Part shown: one piece after another, positions 42,029-51,742 of the stretch
How positions within the stretch are numbered: position 1 is the first letter of the stretch
How the letters are laid out: each line of letters opens with the position of its first letter
DNA from: Vibrio fortis
GTDB lineage: Bacteria; Pseudomonadota; Gammaproteobacteria; Enterobacterales; Vibrionaceae
DNA: 64,000 nt
Reading direction: 5' to 3'
NCBI RefSeq assembly: GCF_000695685.1
Contig: NZ_JFFR01000033.1
Span: 310,001-374,000, forward strand
Notes under the pieces: generated by a model
What the model saw: the letters and a program-made list of their open reading frames with translations, nothing else
Database searches by the model: none
Told to the model about the DNA's origin: nothing
Position numbers and translations under genes: made by a program

Positions 42029-43879
42029 TTAAGCGTTGGATGCCTGTTCCAGATCATCTCCGATAAAGCCACCTGTTTGATGATTCCACAGTTGAGCATA
42101 GATGCCATCTTGTGAAATGAGCTCTTGGTGCGTGCCCTCTTCAACGATAGTGCCCTGGTCTAGTACGATTAAGCGATCCATTGCTGCAATAGTCGACAAG
42201 CGGTGCGCAATCGCAATCACCGTTTTACCTTCCATCAGCTCAATCAAGCTCTCTTGAATTGCTGCTTCTACCTCAGAATCGAGTGCAGATGTCGCTTCAT
42301 CAAGTACCAATAGCGGTGCATTCTTCAGAAGTACACGAGAGATCGCGATACGCTGACGCTGACCCCCTGACAGTTTCACACCACGCTCACCCACTTGTGC
42401 ATCGTAACCTAAGTTGCCGAACGGGTCGGTTAGGGTTTCGATGAACTCATGAGCATGCGCTTGCTTGGTCGCTGCATACAACTCTTCGTCAGTCGCATCT
42501 GGACGACCGTAAAGGATGTTGTCTTTGATTGATCGGTGAAGTAGTGAGGTGTCTTGTGTCACCATACCGATGTTGCTACGCAGCGAGTCCTGCGTAACCT
42601 CTGCGATCTCTTGCCCATCAATCAGAATGCGACCTTTTTCAACGTCATGGAAGCGAAGCAGCAAGTTAACCAGCGTTGATTTACCCGCACCAGAGCGACC
42701 TACTAGACCTACTTTTTCACCCGGTTTGATGTTGAGGTTAAGGTTGTTGATGACCCCTTTGTTCTCACCGTAGTTGAAACTCACGTTATCAAAGTGAATG
42801 CCACCTTGAGGCACTTGCAATGGCTCCGCGTTTGGCTTGTCTTCGATAGCGATTGGTTTAGCCAGCGTTTTCATGCCGTCAATAACGGTACCCAAGTTTT
42901 CAAATAGGCCACCGATTTCCCACATGATCCACTTAGACATACCATTGATACGCAGTGCTAAGCTGACCGCGATAGCGATCGCACCAACGGTGATCGCGTC
43001 ATCTAACCATAGATAAATCGAGATACCTGCGATGGCGAAAACCAGTAGGTAGTTAGCAAACTCAACCCACACGTTAAAGCCAGTCACCAAACGCATTTGA
43101 CGGTAAACCGTGTCTAGAAAGCCTTCCATTCCCTCTTCAGCGTATTCCGTTTCACGCTTGCTGTGTGAGAAGAGCTTAACCGTCGCAATATTGGTGTAGC
43201 TATCCACGATTCGACCGGTCATCAGTGAACGCGCATCGGCTTGTTCAGAAGAGACATCTTTTAGCTTAGGTACAAAATGCAGCTGAATACCGACGTAGAC
43301 GAACAGCCAGATCAGCATTGGTGCCATTAAGCGCCAATCGGATTCAGCCAACATGAATAGCATTGCCGTAAAGTAGACTGTCACATAGACGAATACATCG
43401 ACCATTTTGGTCACGGTTTCGCGAACGGCCAATGATGTTTGCATCACCTTAGTTGCGACACGCCCTGCAAAGTCATCTTGATAGAAAGAGAGGCTCTGCT
43501 TGAGAAGGTAGCGGTGGGCAAGCCAACGAATCGACATTGGGTAGTTGCCCAGTAAAGTTTGGTGAAGCAACAGAGAATATATCGCGATCATAACTGGCAT
43601 GATGACCAATAACAGAACCCCTAAACCAATCAATGTTGATTGATTATCCGCAAGGAAGGTCTCTTTATTACTGGTCGACAACCAATCCACGAGCTGGCCC
43701 ATATAGCCAAACAGGGCAACCTCGATGATGGCGATAGTCATGCTCATTAAGCCGAGAAGCAGTAATGGTTTTTCAAAGCCACGTGTGTAATGTCGACAAA
43801 AAGCCAATATGCCGCTTGGGGGCTGTATTGGTTCGTCTTTTGGGAAGGCCTCGGTAAAGCCTTCAAATTTCTTAAACAT
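42029..43879 (-). CDS. ABC exporter, fused permease-ATPase (616 aa)
   Basis: Six-helix ABC transmembrane domain (about 30-330) joined to an ATPase domain: Walker A VGRSGAGKSTL, signature LSGGQRQRIAIS, Walker B PLLVLDEATSALD, H-loop AHRLS. It is of the MsbA/MdlB-like half-exporter type and would work as a homodimer. The substrate (lipid, peptide or drug) cannot be inferred. It stands alone and is preceded by about 430 bp (43880-44312) in which I see no clear regulatory element. Confidence 0.9.
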   Translation of the reverse strand: MFKKFEGFTEAFPKDEPIQPPSGILAFCRHYTRGFEKPLLLLGLMSMTIAIIEVALFGYMGQLVDWLSTSNKETFLADNQSTLIGLGVLLLVIMPVMIAIYSLLLHQTLLGNYPMSIRWLAHRYLLKQSLSFYQDDFAGRVATKVMQTSLAVRETVTKMVDVFVYVTVYFTAMLFMLAESDWRLMAPMLIWLFVYVGIQLHFVPKLKDVSSEQADARSLMTGRIVDSYTNIATVKLFSHSKRETEYAEEGMEGFLDTVYRQMRLVTGFNVWVEFANYLLVFAIAGISIYLWLDDAITVGAIAIAVSLALRINGMSKWIMWEIGGLFENLGTVIDGMKTLAKPIAIEDKPNAEPLQVPQGGIHFDNVSFNYGENKGVINNLNLNIKPGEKVGLVGRSGAGKSTLVNLLLRFHDVEKGRILIDGQEIAEVTQDSLRSNIGMVTQDTSLLHRSIKDNILYGRPDATDEELYAATKQAHAHEFIETLTDPFGNLGYDAQVGERGVKLSGGQRQRIAISRVLLKNAPLLVLDEATSALDSEVEAAIQESLIELMEGKTVIAIAHRLSTIAAMDRLIVLDQGTIVEEGTHQELISQDGIYAQLWNHQTGGFIGDDLEQASNA

Positions 43880-44312
43880 AGATTTCCCTTAGTCAACCTC
43901 TGCATCTGTGTGCAAAGTTGTAATTATTGTGGTGATTTTAGATCACGAGTAAAACAAGTCCATGACAACGCGATAAGCGAAATCATAGTTATTTTTTAAT
44001 GAGTTAGGGTTGATGTGAAATGAGACGTTGACTGACTGCCGCGGGATCAACGTGTTATGCAACAGGGCTATCCTAACGCTAATTGGATTAAATTGTAACC
44101 AAAACTGACACTTAGCGTCATATTACTGTTCGAATAGGATGCGATAAGTGAGTAGAGGGTGGCGCTCAAGGTAGTGCAGTAAAAATTAGGGAGGATCGGG
44201 TGTTTGGCAGGAATTATTGAGGTTAGCTAATGAAATTATCAATAATTCAGTGATTTTTCTCGTAACAACCTGTTTACAATTAGCGGGTAAATTCCAGATA
44301 GGGACAGTTGAG

Positions 44313-45287
44313 ATGTTAAACCTACATGAAAAATCACTACAAACAACGAATGTACAAAATGCAAACTGTGTAGTGATGGTGCCACCTAAAGAGTTTCGTT
44401 TTAATGAAGAGACCGCGCGTGACAATGAATTTCAGCAGCGCGTTAACTTGACTCAAGAAGAAGTAAAGTCGCAAACCATGGCTGAGTTTAAGGCAATGGT
44501 GAAGGTACTTCGCAAAGAAGGCGTGCAAGTAGTCGAGTTTGATTATCCTGAGCTTGGTGTTGAAACACCGGATGCGGTTTTCCCAAACAACTGGTTTAGT
44601 ACTGTTAGCGACGGCAGCCTATACACATTCCCAATGGCGTGTGAAAACCGCCAACATGAAGTGAAGCCTAATGCTCTCATCGAAGCGCTTGAAGCATCTG
44701 GTCGTATCGTAAACCATGTGGACACGCTTGAGTCTTACTTGCAGCAGGGTGCTTACCTTGAAAGTACTGGCGTAATGGTGATCGACCACATCAACAAAAC
44801 CATCTATGCAGCCCTTTCTCAACGCTGTGATAGAGAAGTACTGGAAGACTACGCCAAGCGTATCGGTTATTCGCGAGTGGTTTCTTTCCAAACGGCTCTG
44901 CCTTCCGGCCACCCGATTTACCATACCAATGTGATGATGGCGATAGGTGATAACTTCTGCGTGATCTGTGATGAAGTAATTCCAGAGTTCGAGCGTCGCT
45001 TTGTCGTGAAGTCCCTTGCGAAAGACAAACAAGTGATCTCGATTTCGATTGATCAGATGAACCGCTTCTGTGGCAACATCCTTCAACTTGAAACCGTGAA
45101 TGGCGATAAAGTGATTGCAATGTCACAGTCGGCTTTTGATGCGTTTTCTCCTGCACAACGCGCTCAGCTAGCGACGCACGGTAAACTGCTGCCATTCAAC
45201 GTGAAGACCATCGAAGATATCGGCGGTGGCTCAGTACGCTGCATGCTTGGTGAGGTATTCTTACCTACCAGAGTGAATCGCCTGTAA
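44313..45287 (+). CDS. CtlX-like citrulline/arginine deiminase-related hydrolase (324 aa)
   Basis: Member of the guanidino-group-modifying (amidinotransferase) superfamily. Conserved residues are visible: Asp in TPDAVFPNNWFST, Glu in YLESTGVMVID, His in GHPIYHTNVMMAIGD, and the nucleophile Cys in IGGGSVRCMLGEVFLP. CtlX has been described as a citrulline hydrolase in Francisella; many homologues are annotated only as arginine deiminase-related. ATG 44313 is preferred; the frame opens 32 codons upstream without similarity. Single gene with its own terminator. Confidence 0.82.
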   Translation: MLNLHEKSLQTTNVQNANCVVMVPPKEFRFNEETARDNEFQQRVNLTQEEVKSQTMAEFKAMVKVLRKEGVQVVEFDYPELGVETPDAVFPNNWFSTVSDGSLYTFPMACENRQHEVKPNALIEALEASGRIVNHVDTLESYLQQGAYLESTGVMVIDHINKTIYAALSQRCDREVLEDYAKRIGYSRVVSFQTALPSGHPIYHTNVMMAIGDNFCVICDEVIPEFERRFVVKSLAKDKQVISISIDQMNRFCGNILQLETVNGDKVIAMSQSAFDAFSPAQRAQLATHGKLLPFNVKTIEDIGGGSVRCMLGEVFLPTRVNRL

Positions 45288-45300
45288 CTTGCAAACAATT

Positions 45301-45333
45301 AAAAAACCACTTCATGATGAAGTGGTTTTTTTT
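45301..45333. terminator. Bidirectional terminator
   Basis: AAAAAACCACTTCA-TGA-TGAAGTGGTTTTTT, a long perfect stem between convergent genes at 44313 and 45346. Confidence 0.93.
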
Positions 45334-45345
45334 ATCTGAACTCTT

Positions 45346-45969
45346 TTAACGAAAGCTTTTATGCTCAATGAAGTGGCTGGATCGCTGCACCACTTCTTTC
45401 GAATACACCAAAGCGGTGTGATTGAGGTTGAGAGCGCAGGTGTCGGTTGCCCCTTTTAGGTTGGCATCTTCCAGTGTTACCGTGCCATCGCCATGATTCT
45501 TTCCCAGTACGATTCTACCTACGCCTGCATCATAAGTGCCAGTGATAACCCCAATCGGTACGTCGTTGTCATAGTCGCCAAGCCCATCATTGAGGATGTG
45601 TTTAGTTGAACCAAAAATGAATCCTAGTCCATGATTAGAGAGCGTTTTGGCTATGGTTGCACCGTTGTGCGGTGTGCCCGCGGTAATGATACAAGTATCG
45701 GCAAATTTGGGCTGATAATGTTTGAAGTAGTGACGAATCAGTAAGCCACCGAGTGAGTGTCCAAAGAAGTAGACCTCATCATTTTCGTCAAAACGGGCAG
45801 TGACAAATCGATTCAATCGCTTGGAAGCGGATGGAAAGCGCAAAGAGTTATAGGCAAACTTGTGAGTTTGAAAGCCGCGCTTTTTAAAGTTTCTATCTAG
45901 ATACTGCATGATCAATGCAGGCATATAGAGGCCGTGAATTAATATTATGTGCTTGTTTTTATTGTTCAT
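45346..45969 (-). CDS. Alpha/beta hydrolase, lipase-like (207 aa)
   Basis: HIILIHGLYMP near the N terminus is the oxyanion-hole strand of alpha/beta hydrolases, and FFGHSLGGLLIRHY is the nucleophile elbow (GHSLGG). AGTPHNGATIAK and a C-terminal HTALVYS with the likely catalytic His follow. No signal peptide, so it is cytoplasmic. The start at 45969 is set by a perfect GGAGGTGAA ribosome site; the frame extends 18 codons further without one. Substrate unknown; similar short proteins are annotated as lipase-class or PGAP1-like. Confidence 0.85.
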   Translation of the reverse strand: MNNKNKHIILIHGLYMPALIMQYLDRNFKKRGFQTHKFAYNSLRFPSASKRLNRFVTARFDENDEVYFFGHSLGGLLIRHYFKHYQPKFADTCIITAGTPHNGATIAKTLSNHGLGFIFGSTKHILNDGLGDYDNDVPIGVITGTYDAGVGRIVLGKNHGDGTVTLEDANLKGATDTCALNLNHTALVYSKEVVQRSSHFIEHKSFR

Positions 45970-46109
45970 TTCACCTCCGAGTAATGCTCTCTTCAGTGTA
46001 TTTATTTGCCTAAATAAACTCAATATAAATCGGCAGCAACAGAGTGAAAATCGAGTATGAAAAAAGCCACTACATGAGTGGTTTTATCGAGGTGTTATTC
46101 ATGATTTGT

Positions 46110-47033
46110 TTAATCAACTTTTGCCACGGTTCCTGTCACCCAAAACTCGTTCTCACGTGACTGAATCTGTTCTCCAAGAAAGTCGACAAAGCGACGAATC
46201 CTCGCTGTGCGGCGCAGGTCTGTGTGGAGCAACAACCAGATGCTTCGATAGGGTAGCGGCTTTTGAAATGGAGCGCGTACAAGGTTTGGGTGCCTGTCAC
46301 CTAAATTGCATGCGAGATAAGCCATACCAAGCCCTGAAGCGGCTAAATTTATCAACGGGACCAGCTCCGAAACTCGGTGTTTAAGTGTGGCTTTTGGGTA
46401 GAAGCTCTCTTTTAGCCACTGAGCACTGACATCACCCTCTGGTTCGTGCCATCCAATAAAGTGTAGCCCTTCGCCAGCGTTGTCTTTTACTTTCTCCGCG
46501 TATTCTCGGGTGCAGTAGGCGGCTTGCGACATCTGCACCAAGCGTCGACCTACGGCGTCGTCGTAAACTTCATTGGCTATGCGAATCGAGACGTCTGATT
46601 CACGACGGCTCAAGTTAGCGATGTCGTTACCGAAATTGAGATTAAGTGTGATATCTGGATAACGCTCAGCAAAGAGTGCTAGGTCATCCATGATCGAGGT
46701 CATCGCCAATCCATGAGGCATAGAGACATAAACGGTGCCAACAGGCTCACTGTCTTTGCCAATGATCATGCGTGATGCTGCGACCATCTCCTCTTCGACG
46801 CGCTCAGCGTATGGGAGCAGTTCTTCTCCTATCTGAGTGAGCTGTAAGCCTTGCTTGGAGCGGTCAAACAGTCGACTACCAATCTGCTCCTCCATGACTG
46901 ACAGGCGACGGGTGAGCGTGGTGTGATTGATCTTGATGCTCTCGGCTCCCCCACGCAGTGTTCCGCTGCGCACCACCGCGAGAAAGATCTTCAGGTCATC
47001 CCAGTTAAATGTATAAGTCTCATTGCTCAGCAT
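46110..47033 (-). CDS. LysR-family transcriptional regulator (307 aa)
   Basis: An N-terminal winged HTH (FNWDDLKIFLAVVRSGTLRGGAESIKINHTTLTRRLSVME; key words NHTTLTRRLSVMEEQIGSRLF) and a C-terminal effector domain. The WDDLK/FLAVVRSGTL opening matches the subgroup that usually sits next to SDR or quinone genes. It is divergent from the SDR gene at 47145, the classic LysR layout, so it probably regulates that gene. AGG precedes ATG 47033. Confidence 0.92.
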   Translation of the reverse strand: MLSNETYTFNWDDLKIFLAVVRSGTLRGGAESIKINHTTLTRRLSVMEEQIGSRLFDRSKQGLQLTQIGEELLPYAERVEEEMVAASRMIIGKDSEPVGTVYVSMPHGLAMTSIMDDLALFAERYPDITLNLNFGNDIANLSRRESDVSIRIANEVYDDAVGRRLVQMSQAAYCTREYAEKVKDNAGEGLHFIGWHEPEGDVSAQWLKESFYPKATLKHRVSELVPLINLAASGLGMAYLACNLGDRHPNLVRAPFQKPLPYRSIWLLLHTDLRRTARIRRFVDFLGEQIQSRENEFWVTGTVAKVD

Positions 47034-47144
47034 AATTCTGCCTATGGTTCATTTTTGAAACACAGTGTCCACTTTTACCTATATACAGTCCATTTTTCAA
47101 TCATGTTAGCTTAATTACACGTTAAACATCACCGAGAAGGGAAC

Positions 47145-48089
47145 ATGATGAACTCAATAACAAGTGTATTAATTACGGGTGCCAACGCTGGCTTAGGCTT
47201 TGAAGCAGCGCGCCAGTTGGCTCAACAAAGTGGCATAAAGAAGATTTACTTGGGTTGCAGAAACCAACAGAAAGCGAACGAAGCGAAAAGAAAGCTGGTT
47301 GAAGCAACAGGCAAAGATTTGTTCGAGATTTTACTACTTGATGTCTCCGAGTCATATTCTGTGCAACAGGCGGTCTCGCAAATGAAATCCCCAGTTGATG
47401 CAGTGATTCTGAATGCTGGCGGTACGGGGGGAAGAACACCACATCAGCTGACCGAAGATGGCGTGACCACTATCTTTGCCGCGAATGTTCTGGGCCATGT
47501 AGTACTTGTAGAAGAGCTAGTGAAAAAGCAGTTGGTTACGTCGACCGTTCTTTATGCGGGCTCAGAGACGGCACGCGGTGTACCAAGAATGGGTGTTGCT
47601 AAGCCTGAGCTAAAGGACACCTCGGTACAGGAATTCTCGTCAATTGCAGACGGAAGTAAATTCGGTTCAAACGCGGATCCGTTGGATGTTTACGGCACCA
47701 TTAAACTGACTGGCACTCTATGGATGTCATCGATGGCGAGACAGCATCCGCACCTTCGTTTTGTAACCATCAGCCCGGGCGGCACGACTGGCACCAATGG
47801 TATGGACGATTTGCCACTGTTGAAAAAGGTGTTCTTTAAGTACGTGGGCGGAACCGTGATGCCACTATTTGGCATGATGCACAGTGTCGAGAAAGGCGCC
47901 AAGCGTTACCTAGAAGGCTTGTTTAATCCAAGCTTTGAGAGTGGCCGATTTTACGCGAGCCGAGCCGGTTCTCCGACAGGGCCTGTGATCGACCAAGTGA
48001 CACTGGAGCCACTATTTAACAACAGTTCTGCACAAGACAACGCGTATCAAGCGATTCAACAGTTTTTAACAGCGAAAACACCAGCATAA
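47145..48089 (+). CDS. Short-chain dehydrogenase/reductase (314 aa)
   Basis: Rossmann fold with GANAGLGFEAARQLA (TGxxxGxG variant) near residue 13, cofactor-contact LGCRN, VILNAGG, and an active-site region with YGTIKL (YxxxK, about residue 188) after a Ser. At 314 aa it is longer than classical SDRs, like protochlorophyllide-reductase-type members. GAAGGGA precedes the ATG. It is cotranscribed with the DUF4345 gene and probably controlled by the divergent LysR protein. Substrate unknown. Confidence 0.88.
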   Translation: MMNSITSVLITGANAGLGFEAARQLAQQSGIKKIYLGCRNQQKANEAKRKLVEATGKDLFEILLLDVSESYSVQQAVSQMKSPVDAVILNAGGTGGRTPHQLTEDGVTTIFAANVLGHVVLVEELVKKQLVTSTVLYAGSETARGVPRMGVAKPELKDTSVQEFSSIADGSKFGSNADPLDVYGTIKLTGTLWMSSMARQHPHLRFVTISPGGTTGTNGMDDLPLLKKVFFKYVGGTVMPLFGMMHSVEKGAKRYLEGLFNPSFESGRFYASRAGSPTGPVIDQVTLEPLFNNSSAQDNAYQAIQQFLTAKTPA

Positions 48090-48100
48090 GGAGAGATATA

Positions 48101-48481
48101 ATGGATACAGTAATGAATACATTGGTTGGCGTGATTGCGTTGATGCTGACTGGGCTTGGCATGATGTCGATGTTTGCACCTAAGAAAATGTTGGCAAATT
48201 TCTCTTTGGAGCCGATTGGTAAGGCGGGTATGAACACGATCCGCTCAGTAATGGGCGGCCTATTTTTGGCAAGCGTTTATATTATCGCGACTGGACTTCT
48301 TAATAACGACACCGATGGCTACTTCTTTGTTGCAGTGGTGATGTTGGCTGTCGCGGCCGGGCGAGTGGTCGGTCTGGTTCTGGATGGATTCGATAAAGCG
48401 GTCGTTCCGCCATTGGTTCTAGAGCTGGTGATCGCCTCTATCTTGCTTTTTGTGCACATGAAACATGGCGGCTTTTACTGA
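48101..48481 (+). CDS. DUF4345-like small membrane protein (126 aa)
   Basis: Four hydrophobic helices and the pattern RSVMGGLFLAS with MLAVAAGRVVGLVLDG fit DUF4345, a family of small integral membrane proteins of unknown function. It starts 11 bp after the SDR gene with GGAGAG before the ATG, so the two form an operon. Confidence 0.8.
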   Translation: MDTVMNTLVGVIALMLTGLGMMSMFAPKKMLANFSLEPIGKAGMNTIRSVMGGLFLASVYIIATGLLNNDTDGYFFVAVVMLAVAAGRVVGLVLDGFDKAVVPPLVLELVIASILLFVHMKHGGFY

Positions 48482-48506
48482 ACAAGTTTCCGGTGACGAG
48501 TAATGT

Positions 48507-48542
48507 AAAAAATCCGAGTGTCGTTAAACACTCGGATTTTTT
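48507..48542. terminator. Bidirectional terminator
   Basis: AAAAAATCCGAGTGT-CGTTAA-ACACTCGGATTTTTT, a perfect 15-bp stem between the DUF4345 gene and the convergent NhaC-family gene. Confidence 0.93.
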
Positions 48543-48562
48543 AATTAAGCTCGTTTTGCTTG

Positions 48563-50038
48563 TTAGCCAATCACTAGGAAGAAGATAGCGGTTGCGATGA
48601 TGCCGATCAGTGCGTACGGGAACTGAGTTGTCGCGTGCTGCATTGATGTACAACCTGAGCCTTGTGCTGACAGAACCGTTGAATCACTGAAGAAACAAGA
48701 GTGGCTGCCCGCCGCTGATGCTGATAGTAGCGCCGCTACAGTAAGGTGCAGTGGTACGCCAAGCTGTTCACCAAGTGGCAATACGATTGGCATTGCTACA
48801 GCGAATGTACCCCATGATGATGCCGTTGCGAATACCAGCGCGCCAGTGATCATAAAGATGATCGCAGGGAAGTAAGATGCTGATAGGTAAGGGCTCACCG
48901 TTTCGATTACATACTGAGTTACACCCAGAGAGTCGTTAACCGATTTAAGCATAAAGCCGCCGATTACCGTTGCTAGTGGCAACAACATCACCTTGATACC
49001 GTCGTAGACCGCTTCGAACATGTCGTTCATCGAGATCAGACGCTGCACACCGTAGAAACAGATAGTGAAGATGATTGCGACAAACACACCGGCTAGTAGA
49101 TCGATACCAAAGTACCAGCTCGCTGCAACTAATACTACCATTGGCAGTAGGAAGTTGATTAGGCCCATGGTTGGGTTAGTGTGTGCTGAGATGTCTGCGC
49201 CAAAGTCGATATCTGTTGCGCCATCTGGGCGAACTTGACCATTCTTCGCGCGCTCTTCAGCGACCTTCATTGCGCCTAGGTCAGGCAGTTTTTCCATTGC
49301 AACGAGAAGTACGATTGCTAATGTTACCCAGCCGTAAGCCATGTAAGGAATCGCTTCGATGTATGCTTTGATGCCTTGGCCAGCTTCAGCAACGCCATTC
49401 GCTTCAAGCAGTGAGCTAAAGAAGATTGCCCAAGTTGAAATCGGAACCAGAATACAGATAGGTGCCGCGGTCGAATCCACTAGGTAAGAGAGTTTCTCAC
49501 GCGAAATGTTGTAGCCATCCGTGATCTTTTTCATTGAAGAGGAGATAGCAATCGCGTTTAGATAATCATCAATGAAGATCAGAATACCTAGGAAGAAGGT
49601 CATCAGCATAGATTGCTTACGGCTTTTAACCTTAGTCACCAGCATATCAGAGAAGCTTAAGATACTGCCACCCTTCTCAAGAATCGCAATTAAGCCGCCC
49701 ATCAGACCACAAACAAGCACGATCCATGCAATTGTCTCGTTCATCATCACATCCATAGAGATGCCAACGATCTGCTCCACTGCTTCAGCTGGGTTTAGTA
49801 GTAACACACCTGCAATCGTGCCGCTAAACAGCGCTTCTACGGTGCGGTGCGTTGTCAGTGCGAACACCAACACCAGAGCCGTCGGAAGCAAACTCATCCA
49901 CCCGTAAGCCTCTCCTTCTTGGTGGTTCAATCCGATTGCAGTGAAGAACACAAACGTCGCCACCACCAATAGGGATACCATGATGTGTTGAGTGTTGATC
50001 TTCAGCGGCGCGTCCAACGCCTTGGTTTGCGTAGTCAT
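48563..50038 (-). CDS. NhaC-family antiporter/transporter (491 aa)
   Basis: About 11-12 membrane helices. Family signatures are GLMGGLIAILEKGGSILSF, ILIFIDDYLNAIAISSSM, and the paired C-terminal segments ATASSWGTFAVAMPIVLPLG and SAAGSHSCFFSDSTVLS. NhaC-type proteins exchange Na+/H+, malate/lactate or amino compounds. It starts 18 bp after puuA with AAAGGAAA before ATG 50038, so it is part of the putrescine operon, which has no PuuP importer. A role in polyamine or pathway-intermediate transport is therefore a reasonable inference. Confidence 0.88.
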   Translation of the reverse strand: MTTQTKALDAPLKINTQHIMVSLLVVATFVFFTAIGLNHQEGEAYGWMSLLPTALVLVFALTTHRTVEALFSGTIAGVLLLNPAEAVEQIVGISMDVMMNETIAWIVLVCGLMGGLIAILEKGGSILSFSDMLVTKVKSRKQSMLMTFFLGILIFIDDYLNAIAISSSMKKITDGYNISREKLSYLVDSTAAPICILVPISTWAIFFSSLLEANGVAEAGQGIKAYIEAIPYMAYGWVTLAIVLLVAMEKLPDLGAMKVAEERAKNGQVRPDGATDIDFGADISAHTNPTMGLINFLLPMVVLVAASWYFGIDLLAGVFVAIIFTICFYGVQRLISMNDMFEAVYDGIKVMLLPLATVIGGFMLKSVNDSLGVTQYVIETVSPYLSASYFPAIIFMITGALVFATASSWGTFAVAMPIVLPLGEQLGVPLHLTVAALLSASAAGSHSCFFSDSTVLSAQGSGCTSMQHATTQFPYALIGIIATAIFFLVIG

Positions 50039-50055
50039 ACGTATATTTCCTTTAT

Positions 50056-51399
50056 TTATGCTGAGTGCAACATCCATTCGATTTCTAATGGGGTGATTTC
50101 GCGTTCAAAGTCGGCGAGTTCACTCCGTTTGCAAGCTAAATATAAATCGATAAAGTCTCTAGAGATGTACGGAGCCAGCTCACTGCGTTCTAGCTGGTCG
50201 AGTGCCTCTGACATACGCAGCGGTAGGTCAATTGCATCATCACTGAGGGCTTTAGGACATTGGTCTTTGGTATAGTTTTCACTCGCTAATACCGCGGAAA
50301 GTACTACTGCAGCGAGAATATAAGGGTTAACGTCAGCTCCTGCTATACGATGTTCTATTCGGCGATTCTTACTATCGCTGATGGGCACACGCATCGCAAC
50401 ACCACGGTGGTTTTCTCCCCAATCGGCTTTCGTAGGTACGTAAGCGCCAGGGACAAAACGGCGGTAAGAGTTTACGTTAGGACAAATCAATGCCATGGAA
50501 TCGGATGTCTGAGCCAACATCGCGGCCATGGTTTGATAAAAGAGGTCACTGGCTTCGCCATCGGCTTGGCTAAAGTGATTGTTACCGAGTGCATCCACCA
50601 AGCTAAGGTGAATGTGCATGCCATTACCGGCTTGATCGCCAAATGGCTTAGCCATAAACGTGGCATCAAAACCGTGCTGGTGGGCAATCTGGCGGATAAG
50701 ACGCTTAGCGATGATCACTTCATCACACGCTTTGAGCACGTCTTTTGAGTGGTTGAAGTTAATCTCAAACTGCCCCGGTGCGGATTCAGAGAGTGCACCA
50801 GAGGTATTTAACCCTTGTTCTTGGGCGACCTTGTTAAGATCGGAGAGAAAATCTGCGTAGTCATCGAGGCCGTCTAGGTCGTATACCTCGGTATCTTTCT
50901 CACGTGACTTTTTGGTTGGGTTAATGGCGGTTTGCAGAGCGCCCATCTCGCCACGTTTTTTGTCGATGAGGTAGAACTCAAGTTCTAAGGCAACGCATGG
51001 GTACTGATCTTTAGCGTGCAGTTTATCGAGCATGTCTTCGACGATATTACGAATGAATAGCGGACTTGGTTGCTCTGCTGTCTCATCCATCATACTTAAC
51101 AGTATCTGGCCGACTGACTCTTTTGCTGTTGGCATCAATGTGTCAGCAACAGGGAAACAAATGTTATCCGGCTCGCCTAAGTCTTCACCCAACCCTGCGC
51201 TCTCTACCACATTGCCTTTAGTATCGAGAGTAATAGTAGACAGCGGTAGTGCCACCCCTTTAGTTAGCTTCTCTAGCGCATTGACTGGGATTCTTTTGCC
51301 TCTTGGTGTGGCATTGATATCGGTGAAAATGAGATCAACAAACTCGATGTTGGGCCATTTTTGTCGAAAATTTTTAACTTCCTGTAGATACGATTCCAT
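50056..51399 (-). CDS. puuA: PuuA, gamma-glutamylputrescine synthetase (447 aa)
   Basis: Glutamine-synthetase fold: N-terminal beta-grasp (VDLIFTDINATPRGKRIP), metal site VALELEFYLID, FEINFNHSKD, MAKPFGDQAGNGMHIHLSL (His/Glu metal site), and NRRIEHRIAGADVNPYILAA (Arg/Glu). It ligates glutamate to putrescine using ATP, the first step of the Puu pathway. ATG 51399 has GGAG seven bases upstream; an in-frame TTG precedes it. It is divergent from puuD across an intergenic operator. Confidence 0.93.
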   Translation of the reverse strand: MESYLQEVKNFRQKWPNIEFVDLIFTDINATPRGKRIPVNALEKLTKGVALPLSTITLDTKGNVVESAGLGEDLGEPDNICFPVADTLMPTAKESVGQILLSMMDETAEQPSPLFIRNIVEDMLDKLHAKDQYPCVALELEFYLIDKKRGEMGALQTAINPTKKSREKDTEVYDLDGLDDYADFLSDLNKVAQEQGLNTSGALSESAPGQFEINFNHSKDVLKACDEVIIAKRLIRQIAHQHGFDATFMAKPFGDQAGNGMHIHLSLVDALGNNHFSQADGEASDLFYQTMAAMLAQTSDSMALICPNVNSYRRFVPGAYVPTKADWGENHRGVAMRVPISDSKNRRIEHRIAGADVNPYILAAVVLSAVLASENYTKDQCPKALSDDAIDLPLRMSEALDQLERSELAPYISRDFIDLYLACKRSELADFEREITPLEIEWMLHSA

Positions 51400-51592
51400 T
51401 GAGTTCTCCAACTAGCCTCTGTACAGCAAATCTAAAGCAACAAAAAATAAACAACTGAGTTGTGTTGATAAGACTAAAGTCTAAAGATTTTGTTTTATTT
51501 GCTTAAAATACAATGGGTTATATTAATTTTCTTTCAAGTTGTAAATTTTATGAAAGATGTTTTTGTTAACTATTTTGTAACAGCCGATCGGT

Positions 51593-51616
51593 TTTTGCTC
51601 AATATAATGAGCAAAA
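51593..51616. promoter_or_regulatory. Palindromic operator, candidate PuuR site
   Basis: TTTTGCTCA-ATATAA-TGAGCAAAA is a perfect 9-bp inverted repeat with a TATAAT hexamer in its middle. The segment TCAATATAATGAGCA agrees at 12 of 15 positions with the E. coli PuuR site AAAATATAATGAACA (recalled). It lies between the divergent puuA and puuD genes. Two further GGTCA words (51648, 51659) are nearby; nothing else stands out in 51400-51742. Confidence 0.65.
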
Positions 51617-51742
51617 TTAGCCGTTTTTTTGACCAAAAAAGAGGCATTGGTCACGATTTGGTCAGAATATCGAACATCGGTGTTGATAATTTTGTACATG
51701 GTTTGTAGTGTGAGTGTTAAATAAATCGAGCACGGAAGTAAC

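Noticed and set aside
44217..44312. ArgR-like sequence (TGAAATTATCAATAATTCA) before the CtlX-like gene
   Set aside because: The half-sites are spaced wrongly for an ARG box, and the region is generally AT-rich.
46760..46780. ATGATCATG in the LysR gene as an RctB site
   Set aside because: Only the core matches; the CGRAARC flank is absent. Bare TGATCA words (for example at 18917, 23141, 40956, 48849, 58428) were rejected for the same reason.
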